Assembly: GCA_014825775.1 (NCBI GenBank)
Contig: MVAQ01000281.1
Coordinates: 1-24,248, forward strand
Direction of reading: 5' to 3'
DNA length: 24,248 bases
Source of the DNA: Krasilnikovozyma curviuscula
Lineage: Eukaryota; Basidiomycota; Tremellomycetes; Cystofilobasidiales; Mrakiaceae
Shown here: positions 9,140-21,870 of the stretch, one piece after another
Numbering within the stretch: the stretch's first letter is position 1
How the letters are laid out: every line of letters starts with the position of its first letter
Made by a program: the position numbers and the translations under genes
Notes under the pieces: model-generated
The model's database searches: none
The model's input: only the letters and a program-made list of their open reading frames with translations
Told to the model about the DNA's origin: nothing

Positions 9140-12100
9140 ATGGCTCTGGTATCAGAGAAAAGGATCGGTGGATCTCACCATTCCCACTCGCCGCTATGTT
9201 CTGGAGAAAGAACACTCACTGGCAATCCTCAATCCACCGCAGCCGCAGCGAACCACGTACCTGGCAACAAGAATCAGCTCTTCTCTTTCTTAGATGACTT
9301 CCATTCCTTGCCTAACAAATATGATAAGGATGCAAAGCAATCTGAATTTGATCAGAAGCCAGCAAGAACAAGCCTCAGCTACTCTCGTTCGCAGTCCTTC
9401 TCAAGTTCGTCAAATTCAAACTCAAATCCCCGCTCATCCTCACCCTCGTCGCCTTACCATTCTCATCAACAGTCCCAAACATTCACATCTCGCAGCTACT
9501 CCCAAGAGAGACTTCCATTGTATCAACAAGGTGTGCTATATGAAGAAGAACCTGTCGCCAATCGCCCGGCTGCCTTTCTCCAACCTTCAACCCTCCTCAA
9601 CTCCCTCCCACCTCTTCCTCTCCAACCACTAACCCCGCGCCATCTGCCCAATCTACTTAGAAAGGGACAGAGCCCATCTCACTTGGCTAGCTTTTCTTCT
9701 GGCAGAACCCGGAATAATGGGACGGTGGGGTTGAGACAGGAGGTGGGCCATTCGAGATCTGTGGGAGATGTTGGCGTCAGTGGTACCTTTGGGTTGAGCA
9801 ATCGTCTGAGTAATGACATTAAGGGTAACGGTGCTGTTGAAAAAAATACGGTTGATGAGTTTGGAGCGGAGTACAGTCCCTCGAGTGAGGCAGAGAAGTC
9901 ACAGTGAGTCTTATTTATTTATTTTTAAATCGAAGACTACAACTTAACGCACTTGGCGAACGTCTTTTCATAACTTTGACTCAGTCCGTTTTCTGCTACC
10001 TCACTGTCTCGGCGAGATGAAGAACTTGAGTACGTCTCCTTCCTTTGTTTTGATTTTGCCTCTTCAATTGCTGATAAACACCACAATAATGTGCTACCAT
10101 TTCTGTGAATTACAGGCTGGATACCAAACTATCATCCTCATCGTCTTTTCACGTACTAAGGCCTTCTCCTCCTCGAAACCGGGTGGATCAAAAACGTGTG
10201 GCTTCCTTTCCACCCACGGATGGCACAGTGAAAAAGGATGTCTTCGATGACTTGAGTAGAGAGGCACAGTCCGTCTTTTTATATCTAAATCAGTTTCTTA
10301 GTATCTTTCAGTGCTGTCTGAAATGTTCTGATACCCCTCCTTTCGTTTTGTACAGAGCATTTGTGGTCACAACTCGTCGGGACCCTTCGTCAAATCCACC
10401 ACTGCCACCGCCATCCACCACATCATCTCCTCTACCAGCCCTTCCATCACCTTCGATCACCTCCTCTCGTCGATGCCCAAGACGTAAACCAACCCCGGAA
10501 GAAATGAAAGCGTTCCTCAAGTCAAAGTCGAAGCCCTTAGACAAGCCGATAGATTTGGCGGATCTGTCTAGAGCGCTACGGCTGAAACAGGAAATGGCAT
10601 CGAAGGAAAGGATTTACAACCATTCCCAATCAAATATATTCCACGACGCTCAGCAGCTGTCGTTGGTGTCTCCTACTCCCTCAATGTCCCAGCTCACACC
10701 TCCGGTGGATCAACAGCAGAAACATTTAGAGGCAGAACATCGTCTCGCTCAAACTCTCAGAGACGAGAAATCATCAGCTCAAACTTTTATTGATCAACTT
10801 GAAAGCGACGAAAGTCTCATGCTGAAGTTAGAGACTGAGGAGATGGAGTTGGAGAGATTGCGGAGAATTAGACGTGATCGAGAAATTGAGCGGTTGAACA
10901 ACCAAATGAAGAAGGAATCCAAACAGATGAACGGATATATTTCACGACCGCAGTACCAACATAAACCCGTTCAGCATTACAATGGATCTTCCCCTGAGCC
11001 TCATCCTTCGCGACTGAAAAGTGTGCAAAAACCAACAACGTCGTCGTCGTCCAACCATCTCCTCCTTAAAACGGGAATGGACGTTCGATCGCAGCAGGAA
11101 GACTATCAACCGTTGATCTCATATCAACATCTCACTTCAGCTCAACAAAAACAGCGTGACGAAGATCTACTGCGAAATCACACCAACGCACTGGCTGAGC
11201 ATCTCCAACACCCGATGCAATTCTCGTATGCACTTCGTGGACCTCATTTACCAGTTTCACCACAAGAACTTATCTCTTCTTTTCCTAAGTATTGGACTCG
11301 GGAAGAGTGTGAGTGTGAGATAATGTCCAGGCTCCAACATGGAGCTGACGAAGAGCTCGAGCAAGTGAGCAGGTTGGAAAGAGAGGAGGAATTTGGCAAG
11401 GAAAAGATTCGGGAGAACTCAAAAGATTTAGAAATACTCAAAAGAGAATTGGATGAGAGAGAGAGACGGGCCGACGCGGAGAGGGGGGTCGAGATACAGG
11501 CTGAGAAGCAAATGAGAGCGAGGAGTAGTGCCAGTGTAAGGGGGTCCTCCTTGTGAGTCCAGTATTCCAGGACTATCATATTCCCCCTCTTTTTTTCTTT
11601 AACGAATATTACTTCTTTACAGTCCTCAAACACTATATGGGCAATCGACTCCACCAAAATCCGCCCCTCTCACTCTTCGACAAGTGTCCTATAACACCTC
11701 CCCTGACCGCGCTCAGATCAAGGAAAGAAGTGAACCCGCTTTGAGTACTCTCGTTACTTCCATGCACAACCCTTTATATGCTGGCCTTCTCGTTTCGACA
11801 TCTCAAAATTCCCTCACCTCCAACGCCCCCTTAAGATCTTCCACATCGAAAAAGAGAAATGACTTTTCTCTCCATACGTCATCAATCTATTCCAACTCTT
11901 CCTCCCTGGATCCACGCTCAGCTGGATCTGGAAGCGCTCATCTTGGTGACTCGGAGGTCAGCTTGGCAACACCTACCAGCTTGGTTCGTGAAAGTCCTGG
12001 AAGCAGTCCTCTAAGGGGAAAAAACGATGAAAATTTGGATTCAGAAGTTTCTCTATCTGGAGTTAGCGGTGGAATATCTGGAGGTCGAGGAGGATTTTGT

Positions 12101-13294
12101 GAATTTGACTACGAGCCAGAAGTTGTTGTTCAATCGCCATCTAGCTGTGGCCATCCCGCCCATCATCAGCCTTTCATCTGGTCTACTGAAGAGGAAGGGT
12201 CAACTCCAACTCGACCAGTCATCTTTCTGCATCAAAGACCGCTTCCACCGCCTAGACCACAACTGCTGCCTGCCACTATGAAACGCTCTTCTCAGCAAAA
12301 ACTTGCACTGAAGATTAAGAAGTCAATGCCGACTCTTCGATCTCCGAAAAGTGAGCAGCACCTGTCTGATAACTTTGTCAATCACTTAGGTCACTCGGAA
12401 GTATGCACTCATGTAGAAATAAAGAAGCCACCAAAAATGAACAAGATGAAGAGCATCTTCGGTTTGAGGGGTAATTCAAACAGTTCTATATTAGATACAA
12501 CTGGCAACTCAGCCCATCAACCATCGCTACAAAAATTCAACCCTAGATCCATCTTATACAATCGTACTACACTGCCTGTTCCTCAACCCAAAGTTGTCGG
12601 AGTGGACACAGATGTAGTAATCGATATCTCTGCCAAATCATCTCCCCCGACTTCCGCCCCCCTTCTCTCGCATCGCCAGTTGACAGATCCTATTCTACCG
12701 ACAGTTCAATCATCGGCTTCTCCAAAATCTTTCAGTTTGACCCCCATTCCTATCACGGCAGTGACTAATCCCGGCGGTGGAAGAAGTCAAAGTGCGATGG
12801 AGTATAACACTCTTCATATACGTCGCCAACCTCACCATCAGCCACCTAATCAGATACCGTCTTATCTGTGTCAAAACTCTCAGAACTCTCAGGCGCAAAT
12901 TCCCCATGCTCCAACGTGTTGCAAAGACTTTGATGAAGCAACCTGGACGTTGCCTTCCAAAAGCAACTCTCATTTCCACGAAGTAGTCACTGTCCATCGC
13001 AACTCGTCCCCCTGTTTTACAAACCACTCCGCACTAGAACCAGATTCTGACCCTTTCGCATCCACTGCAGTCGCATTCGGCGATGTTCAATACAGATACC
13101 AGTTTGACAACCTCGTCGCGTCGAAGTATCGCTATCCGTCGGTCATCACTCCGACTTCAACCCGAACTCAGAGTGCTGAGTACTTCGGTGTTTCAGCTGA
13201 AGTCAGAAAATTTGATAGCTGCACCAGTGGTAGAAGTTGGAGAAGACCAAGTACGAGCGATGGTGTGCTGGACAACCATGCCGGCTATCCCTAG
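9140..13294 (+). CDS. Large, mostly disordered Ser/Pro/Gln-rich protein of unknown function
   Basis: Five exons: 9140-9903, 9985-10029, 10116-10268, 10356-11552 and 11623-13294. They total 3831 nt (1276 aa) with consistent phases at every junction. The protein is dominated by Ser, Pro, Gln, His and Asn, with Ser runs near its start and a Pro-rich tract around 10390-10450, so long disordered regions are expected. Two charged helical stretches look like coiled coils: one encoded around 10750-10930 (Glu/Arg/Lys/Leu-rich) and one around 11290-11530. No signal peptide, membrane segment or enzyme motif is visible. Such proteins are often scaffolds, cytoskeletal or polarity factors, or signalling adaptors in fungi, but nothing here fixes the role. 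I do not recognise a family. The start ATG at 9140 lies in a CCATGG context. Confidence 0.75.
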
Positions 13295-14042
13295 GAGCTG
13301 CGTCAGGATGTGATAATGAAAACAATTTGGTCAAGGTCGCCGCTTAAATTTAGATCATTTAATCTTGTCCTATGCAATATCTGCACCTTACAGAGAAGAA
13401 TCGGTCTCAAATGGCGCTGGCAGAGCTCAATTATTCTGTTTGGTCAGAGAACGGTGAAGGGGTACAACGCATGGTCAATCGTGTACTAAACTGACAATGT
13501 CCCTGACATCTTCATGGTTAAATGTCTTGAACGATGGTCGACAAGCTTCTGCTGAAGAGACTGTGAAAGTGCTGTGAGAAACAAACGCTTAAAGGAGTTG
13601 AGCCTAACCTAACTCATGAACCCCTGCTAATAGCGGTAGAGAGCCAGACATTCAATCCAATCAAGTTCGAAGAGAAGGTGATCTGGTCAGACGGAAAATA
13701 GAGATTCCTGTTAGAGTTGGTTGGTCTGAATCACAAAAAATGGCGTGGAAAAGGGCAGAGGCAGACCAGGCGGTGGGGTAGTTTGTTTTGATTTCGGGAC
13801 ATAGATGGGACTGGTTGATGGTCCATTCGTCAGTTCATTCTTTCTGATTTGACAAAGCCACAACAAATCTAAGCTTTCATGATATTTTCCCGCTGCGACT
13901 CTTGAGCTGTCATAGCTTTCAGCTCTTCGAAGCCGCCCTCATCCACCATCGAGCCTTCTCCCACTTTTCCCTTCAAAACTCCGCGTGATCCAGCCTCCAA
14001 AATTTGTATCAGTGCAATCTTCAGTCTTGAGTCCAAGCAGCG
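13295..14042. other. Intergenic region between two unknown genes
   Basis: In these 748 nt I see no gene or RNA. The left part must hold the 3' UTR of the Ser-rich gene. The right end (about 13890-14040) is pyrimidine-rich and fits a promoter for the next gene. CCTAACCTAA at 13603-13612 is only two CCTAA units and looks like chance. Confidence 0.45.
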
Positions 14043-15310
14043 ATGTCGTTGAGACTACGTAGCAGATTGAGCTTCAGTCTAACAAAGAAACGACTATCAG
14101 GAATGTGGGACAATCTTGCGGGACAGAAGGTTAGCTGATATATCTCTTTGTCATTCTTAATCCATTTCCATACTGATGTGGGAATATGCGCTGGATGCTG
14201 TGCGGTTTTGTGTTGCAGGGTTTGAATCAGTCACAGTTGCTGGAACTCGAAACATTGGAGAACCTTATGGCTTCTGGAGAGCTTACGACTGAGGTAACAA
14301 AGAATTGATCTTCTTCGAAGGCATATTTCGTCTCAACTGGGATGCTGATCGTTTCTCTCTCTCTTTGGATTGAGCCTTCAAAGAACCCCAATGTCACGCA
14401 CCTAGAATCGTCTCCTCGTGTCGAACCCATCCTGACCAGCTCTCAACTGACTTTCCCAGCTCAATTCAGTGGTCATTACTCTGCTCATGCACCTGTTCGT
14501 CATCAAGGTTCAAGAAACCGCACCCATTCACCGTGCTCTCCCCCTCACGTAGATGCAGCAGACGACTCATTCGAGTTCGTCGAAGTTGAAGCCTCTACGC
14601 TCGGCCTCAATGGTATGGGAATCGTCCTTCAACTGAAGTACATCACTGACAAGGAAGAACAGCTGCACAGGTCAGTCAATCCAGGGAGATTCAAGCGTCT
14701 TTCCAGATCTCCCAAAGGGTTACGGAAGAGAGTACACTTCATTCGCCGAATTGGTGTTCAGACTTCTGCAATTGAGGTCCCAGAACTGTTTGAGGATGTG
14801 AAGAGCGATGAAATTCATGCATTCGATACTGAAAGCGACGACGAGGAGATGTCATTGAAGGTTGTCGTTACCGAGAAGAAGGTTGAGGTTTTGAACAGAA
14901 AAACTGATGTCGAGGTGTACGGCCACCAAGAGATTTCATCAGTCCAGGGATGTATCGGATCATTTGATATGCCCACCCAGGGCGGAATTGCTCCTCAATC
15001 AGAATCAACCACCGCTATCGTCTCCTATTCAACACCGACAACCAGAAGTGTCAGAGCAAGAACACCAGATCCTCAACGTCTTATCTCCACCCCGAAAGGT
15101 CCAAGAGCAGTATCAACACTCCTACCAAATAATCACCTTACTCAAGCGGAAATGAGGTCCGTCAGATTGCTCAAGGAGCGGTTTTCGTCGTCTTCGGCAG
15201 CAACATCACCAGCGACATCAGTTGACAACATCAGTGATGCTCTGAAAATTCTTTCCGAGAGTAAAGTCAATGTGAAGGAAAGAGCGAAAAGAGTCGAAGA
15301 ACACGTTTAG
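14043..15310 (+). CDS. Unknown protein with basic N-terminus and acidic, Ser/Thr-rich middle
   Basis: Proposed exons: 14043-14129, 14219-14293 and 14384-15310, giving 1089 nt (362 aa). The third acceptor is uncertain: 14375 also keeps the frame, but it needs a GAG acceptor and adds three codons. The first 20 residues are rich in Arg, Ser, Leu and Lys and could form a mitochondrial presequence or an amphipathic helix. Next comes a short acidic/Leu segment, a Pro/His/Ser-rich linker, a region around DDSFEFVEVEAS, basic FKRLSRSPKGLRKR, an acidic DTESDDEEMS stretch and a Ser/Thr-rich tail with a final helix. No enzyme motif or membrane span is seen and I do not recognise the family. The stop is at 15308-15310. 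Confidence 0.6.
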
Positions 15311-15603
15311 TGAGGCGTCCGCTGCTGAGTTTTCAGGGAAAGACGTGTGTGCCGTTGCACCTTACGCTCGCGCTTTGTTTTGTTGCGTCTGTCTTGGTTT
15401 CTTTCAGACTTCCTCGGATTCAACTCCAGTTCTATAATTTTCCCTTTTACTTTTTCATTTCTTTTTGGACTTTCTTCGTCAACTCTAGCCGGCAGAAATC
15501 ATCCATACATTGTCATTATCGTTACTGAAGTTTAGATAAGGAGAATGCTTAGTGCGTCATGATTTTACATTACTGAAGGAGCTTTGTTGCTGAACTGTCC
15601 AAT

Positions 15604-18600
15604 TTATACGTTGCTTACACCCTCGTCGCGTCGGTGTTCTCGGAAGAAGCCTCGGTCTGATCCACCACCTTCTCGGACATCGTCTTGGTTTGGGTTTTGG
15701 CTAAAGTGGCAGCGTGTCCAATCTTGATCGAAACACCGGTCAAATTCCACTTTAATATAGCGAGCGAATGGAAGGCTCACCTTTGGATCAAAATAGTCCA
15801 GTCCTCTGCCTTGTGGATCTCTCCAAATTCCGTGATCGTCCAGTCGGCCGTACAGGTGAGTGTTCTGATTATGCTCCAAAGCCATAATCCAGTCTGTGCA
15901 GATTTGCTGTTATGAAATGATGAACATTGGTCAACTGCGTGCTTTGGAACAGAAATAAAGAAAGAAGAAGGGACAATTCGTACTTTAGAGTCTATCATGA
16001 CGTTGACTTCTTGTGAGTGGTACCACGATTGAGTATCCTGGTTTCCATTTCCACTGTAAATTCAAACATAAATTAGGCAAGAAAATCAAAGGAGATGAAG
16101 CTTGCGGGATACAACTCACACAATGCCCACTTCATCATCGAAAATAGCCAACTTCACGTGACAGTTTCTCTGCTTGTGCACCGCGTTGATAGGATAGCTT
16201 TGATCCTTTCCAACATACCTGTTCCTCCAACAGTTCAAACATCAGTAGTCTCCTAACTAGGTGGGGAAATTTGCAAAAGAACGGACCAGAAGAACTTCAG
16301 GTACTGCTGCTTGCTTTCTTTTCGCAAAGCTGCATACATTCGGGATGCGACCTGTTCGTTGGTTCCACCTTGGAAGGGAATAGATTCACCTGTTCACCAG
16401 AATTAATCGTTCAAACGAAGCTTGGTGAAAGATGCCTAAACGAGAGCGCTCACCTTTGTCGTTAAAACCAACACCTGCATAGATGATGACCTCGACACCT
16501 CGTCTACATGCATCCAGCGCTGCTTGAACAACAGGTTTGGCGTTGTACGTTGGCGTTTGGATGAACTGAAACCAAAATTAACCTTGGTCAGTTGAATGGA
16601 AAAGGTGAAAAGAAAGAGGAAGAGGGAAAGACGAACGATACGTTTCTTGGCAGAATAAAATCCGGCAAGCCAAGCAGCGTTCTGAGGTGTTCTCAGCGAT
16701 TGATGGCCAGCCACTAACAATTAGCAATGTCAGAGAGCACTTCATCTATTAGAAAATCAGATTGTGACGGTGGACTCACTCCCTCGTGGTCGACGGTTGA
16801 CAAGCACCATGGGTACCTCCTTGTGTTCCCGATGAAGGATATGTGGGGTGAATTCGTCAATCTCATCTGAGTCTTCCACACTCGGCTGGGGCTGAGACAG
16901 AGTTCCGGCATCTACGCAGCCCTCACGAATTAGTTTTCAATAAGACTTAGAAGAAATAGCGACCCACTCAAAATCTCAGTCAGCCTTTCCAATCTCGATA
17001 ATCTGTCTCTCTCACACAACTTGATCTTCTCCCCGTCGCTCATGACATTCATCTCCGTATCCGCTCCACCGGGAGTAAATAGGTTATTTTTTGTTTCGTG
17101 GTCGAGCTTTGAACTCTCCGTCTCCTTGGCTACATGCTGCTCGTCATGGTCGGCAAGCATATCTTCGGGGTCGTCGGCTGTGAGATGTGAGGATACGAGC
17201 GGTCGCTCGTCCTTTGGAATGGGTGGGACATTGTTGGCTTCAAACTCAAACTTGAAAGCGTTCTTGGAATCATCATTGGATGTTGTTGTTGCGGTGGGAG
17301 AGGCGAACGAGACGCTAGGATGTAGTGGTGCCTTGTTAAACCCAACAGAAATGGAATGAGGTGAGAGAGGCGAGACTGGAGGTTTCTCCGAGTGTTTCCA
17401 ACCCGGTGATTCTGTCCTCTTGGGACTCTCAGCTCCACCCCCAGTCGACTTCTTCATGCTGTTCCGACGTGAATTCATTCGACTGGACCGGCGCGAGAAC
17501 CACCCTTCGCCCTGACTATCCTCTTCGTCGTCTTTGAGACCCATACCGGCAATGCTCAAGCTCAAAGACTCCCTCCATGAAGGACCAGGCGGCTGCTCTG
17601 CCCCCCGCTCAATCATTGTCCGTACGAGATCCCTCATCCGCGGGTTAGGTCGCTCGTGTGACTTATGTGCTTCTTCTAAAATGCGTTTTACAGCCAAAGC
17701 AGCTTTAGATACTTCAAGGTACTTCAGCCAACGGGAGGATTCTTGGAAGTTGTACGTCCGCTGAGGGGTCGGTGGTTTGAGGAGGGTCGGGAGTGGCGGA
17801 ATGAACTGGTTGTGGAAGGAGAGGAGACAGGTTTCGTACAGTGGTTCAACAATTGGCCCTTCCAGATGGAGCATCATCTCTACGTTAGGACGATCTAATG
17901 AGCCAAGTTTTAAAAAAAAAATCAATAAAACTTCTAGTACGAGACATAATCGCATCTTGACGTACCTTGGATGTTATTGGAGTTCAAAAGTGCGACCTCT
18001 CGATCGACAACCATCATTTTCTACAGTTGAGAAGTAGAAAGTATATAAGCTAGTGTGTCTCTTGACATGACTGAGAAAAGACTAAATAGTCAAACATACC
18101 GAGTGAAAAGTACCTATCAGCGGTCGCTAGAAGGGAAAAGCAACAAAGTATCAGAAAACATTATCCACATATTCTTGCAACAAGCAGAATGTCAAAACTA
18201 CGCACATGGTAGTTGATGACCTGCAGATCCAATCCTGGTAAGTCTTTCAACCTCGGGATCCCAAGCACATCCCACTCCTCACCATCCTCAACCGGACTAT
18301 GATTTTTCCATAACTGCCTGACTGTTCCGCGATCGAACAATAGCTTAACCACTACCTTGCTCCTCCCTCCCTCTACGACACGCTTACTCAACTCCCTCAG
18401 CGCCCTCCCTATCGTCCGCGACGAGTCCGATACTTGCCAGTAATTTGTAAACAGCAGAATTTCGGTGCGGGCGAGGACGATGAGAGCATAGTAGTGCGCA
18501 AGGATGGCGGGGATGGGTGAGATTATTGAAAGGGGAACTATCCCGCGTGAGGGTAGGAGCGAGGGGGTGTAGAGAAGCTGGTTGATTGGCGAGGAGGTAT

Positions 18601-20065
18601 GTGTAGTGGTAAGAAGGACCGAGGCGTACATCTTCGAATGACCGTAAAACAATGAGATACAGTAAGTTGATTGGAACCAGATGAGTTTGGGAACATGAGA
18701 CGAAGAGATTGTTTGACTCACCTCGAGAAATAAGTCACTGGGCCTGCCCTCCCCTTCTTTATCCCACCCTGAACTCTCCAAAACCCTCCGTCTCTCCTCT
18801 CTCTTCTCCTCCTCACTCCTCCCCGCGCGACCTTTCTCCACTCTCATCCCTCCATCGCTCACAAACCTTTCCCACCCGCGCGTTAGGACATTCGGTCGTT
18901 TACCGGGCAGAGACGAGGTGAGCTTTGACCGAGCGGTTTTTGGTGATGCAGAAGGTGTGGATTCAAGAAGCTTGGAGAGGGGAGGGTAGGTTGAAGTTTG
19001 GGAACAGAGGGCGAGGGTTGCATCTGAGGGTGTGAGCGGCGGTGCCATGTCTCTGATGGCTTTTTTGGCGAAAGAGTTTCGACTTGAGCACTTCATTGGT
19101 TGAGCGAATAATGGCATAAGCATTGAGCATGATGATGGAGGTGGTCCGATAAATGCTTACCAGTACGCTTCGTTGAAAACAAAGACGAGACCGACGCTAG
19201 CGAAGACGTTCGCCAAGCTCCTTTGGGTAAGGGAAGGCTTGCACCAAGGCGTCCCTTCTATCGTTACTCTGAAATTGAGGAATTGAAAGTGGAAATGTAA
19301 GGTGCCGAGAAAGGTCGATGGGTGAAAATAGAACGCACTTTGGGTCTAGTAGGAAGGGAAGCGTCACTGACTGCGTATCTACTCGGGAGACCTGGAAGAC
19401 GACACGGGAGTCAGCGAGAACTAATCACGGCTCTTCACTAGTTTGAGAAGATGGAAGGAGATCTTGAGAACTTTCTTCAGAAGGGCTGGACAGCTAGCGA
19501 GCTGATTTCCAGCGTTTTTCTCTCCCCACCGCAAGACTGAATTACTGCTCCAACTCTGAGAATGAAACTGCAGCATACACTCACCTGAGTATCAAGAAAT
19601 ATGATATGAGCCTCTCTTCAGCACCCCGTGGGATCTTGAGAAGGTGAGCTGCTTCTGTATTGAAACTTCTGACTCTTCGGAGAAACGGATTCTTTGAGGA
19701 GGCAATATGTGAGAGACCTCTGCTGAAAACGGCCACAGAAACATCAGCACGCTGTACAACAAGATGGCTGATATCTCATCCTCAGGAGAGAAAGGAAGCC
19801 TCAAATTCAAAAGAGAATGTGTTTGGGGCTAGAAACAAAGCGAGGTCCCACTGCTCCTCATTCCTGCTTCCCTTTCAGATATCTCCCCTCTCTTGACACC
19901 TTCTCCAGCGATCTACAGATGAAAAACGAAGCTGGTGGCACTCACCTTCTCAGACTGAAAGAAGTCCCGAGGGTTGGTTTGCAGGAAAAGCTGCTGCTGT
20001 GCTCGCGTGCACCAGCCCCAGTGACGACTGCACCGCTCAGCGCACGACACGGAGTTTGAAATCAT
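15604..20065 (-). CDS. Phospholipase D-superfamily protein with two HKD motifs
   Basis: Resolved exons from the 5' side: 20065-19946 (first 40 aa), then 19391-19339, 19268-19161, 19082-18722, 18631-18206, 18126-18100, 18020-17966, 17894-16968, 16911-16780, 16713-16637, 16565-16454, 16389-16287, 16218-16120, 16053-15984 and 15906-15604. Phases agree from 19391 onward (about 951 codons). The exons joining 19945 to 19392 are unresolved. Two PLD motifs are intact: HSKMMVVD followed by NSNN (across 18126-17966), and HVKLAIFD followed by GNGN (16218-15984). Each supplies the His and Lys of the H-x-K-x4-D catalytic signature. The conserved block encoded at 19391-19161 (DPK, EGTPWC) and the NYHRPLIGTFHSK context match a fungal PLD/nuclease-like family as I remember it. 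The family hydrolyses or transfers phosphodiesters; the substrate here is unknown. A gtgagc donor inside the last exon could instead give a C-terminus ending at 15615. Confidence 0.8.
16968..17894 (-). other. Long low-complexity insertion between the two HKD motifs
   Basis: This single 927-nt exon of the PLD-like gene encodes about 309 residues between the two catalytic motifs. After a helical start, its middle (about 17560-17050) is rich in Ser, Pro, Arg and Asp, with a basic RRSSRMNSRRNSMKK stretch that offers several Arg/Lys-x-x-Ser-type phosphorylation sites. It looks disordered and regulatory. Both flanks keep frame with the enzyme core. Confidence 0.6.
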
Positions 20066-21583
20066 ACAGCCGGAGAAAACGATGTAACAGAGGAGGGCGA
20101 CAACAGATAGATAGTAAGACAGAATAATGATATAGTAGAGAGATGTTAAGCTCCATGAGAACAATCAGTCTTGTTTTCTACTGAATCAGCGGAGAAGGAG
20201 CCCGTTGCTTGGAAGGAATCCGCCTCCATCAGTCGAAAAACGTCGTAAGTTAGGCACCTTTATTTTCTCCCTATGTTGTCCGTTCTCACATTCTCTCCAA
20301 TACACTGCTCAATAGATGAAGAAGCTCTTAAACTCCGCACTGGAGGCATCGTGCGGAGAACTTTCAACGACGAAACCACATCTCGCTGTGCGGCGTCTTG
20401 CAGATGGAGAAAGCCAACGAGCAGCCGGTGATGGTAAACTGACGCCTCATCTTCTGACATTTTGTAAGGCTTTCTCCTTGCGATGGAACATAGGTCTTTT
20501 GTCTCCGGTGCTTAGAGACGTATAGAGCTTTGTTCAACCAGAAGCTGCTGTCACTGTTGCAGTTAGACAGCAAGACTGCATCTGGTCTCTAGGGGACGAA
20601 TGATGAATTCTTCTCAAAATAGAAGAGTCAGGTGGGATATGAATAAACTAGAAGAATGTTGTGACTAGACGATTTGAAGATGGGAATCTCCTCAGAACGT
20701 ATTCGTCTTTTCAGATCACCACTTTGGCTTATCGTCATTGTCACGACTTATTTCCATCCAGTCCACCGGCTCCGAGAAACGTACAAATAACCTTCTGGTA
20801 CCCAATCTCTAGCTACTGAGTTTTTGCTGTAGGGAGTGCTGTCCTGCCCTATTTTACCGACTTCCTAGTTTTTTGCAGCTCTCTGGCCCGTCTACCATTT
20901 TATCTTTCAATCTCAACCGTGAAATGTTTCAAGCTTCTCGAATTACCAGTTCTCCTCAAGATTTGAGCCAAATTTCTTACAGCAGATGTTTACTGGACTA
21001 CAGCGCTTTGTTTCGAAGCGCGTTCCGCCTGGAATGCTCATCTACCTTTAAAAAAAACCTCCCTTCCCTTCTCGCTCTAATTGGCCCTTTTATTTCTTTG
21101 GAAGGCTAGGTTTTGGCACTCCTCCGCCAAAAGATACATCTGGCTTCACCTTTAATCTGATTCAATATCTCAGCAGCGACAGCGTACTTTTCAGTCCATT
21201 CTCTGAATCTCAGCTAGTAGATTTTTGACAGCCGCATATTGTCCAGAATATCTCTCCTCTACTCTAGCTGCTTCTATGCATCCTTTTTAACATATATCGT
21301 GAACGTGACAAATGGTACACAGCAGCGTGATGGTCAAGAGTCGCATGAGTTCTGTAGCTCAAGCTTAAATTCAGAAGGTCAGCTTTGATTGATAAATAGA
21401 ATTAATTAGTGTTGGAAATAGTGGTAAAGAGGTCAGAAACACATTATTATACCGTCGACTTCATTTGTCGTTGTGTTTCAACTTTGTTTACTTTTTGGTG
21501 ATCGCACGTCTCTCCTTGTTCATAAAGTTTTCCTACAATCCGGAACTTTTGTTCTTAATAATGTTTAGAGCGGAGAAGTGTTG

Positions 21584-21600
21584 TTTTTTTTTTTTTTTTT
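21584..21600 (+). repeat. Poly-T tract (17 nt)
   Basis: An uninterrupted run of 17 T residues follows GTTG and precedes GGCTTTC. It could be a mononucleotide microsatellite, or a poly-A tail remnant of a retroposed sequence on the minus strand. No recognisable retroposon body flanks it. Confidence 0.6.
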
Positions 21601-21870
21601 GGCTTTCTCGGAGCTGGTCGTCTCCGCACACGCTGAACCGAGTAAGGATGGGTGTTACTCCCTCAGCTTTGGATTGTTTCTAGCCCGACAGATCGGCTAA
21701 TTTGTCCTATTCTTTTAGAACTTCTATACAGTTTGGTCTGAAATTGTTTTGAAGGTTCCCGGACTTGCGAGACAACTTTCAAAAGAGCACATTGAGTAGT
21801 AGAATGATAGGGGGTTCGATTTGCTGATAGACCGATCGCCCATCTGCTCTTGTTCTCAAGACTAAAAGGT

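Noticed and set aside
13603..13613. CCTAACCTAAC telomere-like repeat
   Set aside because: Only two units are present and genes lie on both sides, so it is probably chance.
20260..20573. Overlapping 66- to 69-codon frames on both strands
   Set aside because: They have no motif and cannot be linked to a convincing exon chain. The CT-rich leader before 20065 suggests the PLD-like gene starts there.
21790..21830. B-box-like GGGGGTTCGATTTGC suggesting a tRNA or SINE
   Set aside because: There is no matching A box or acceptor stem at the right distance.
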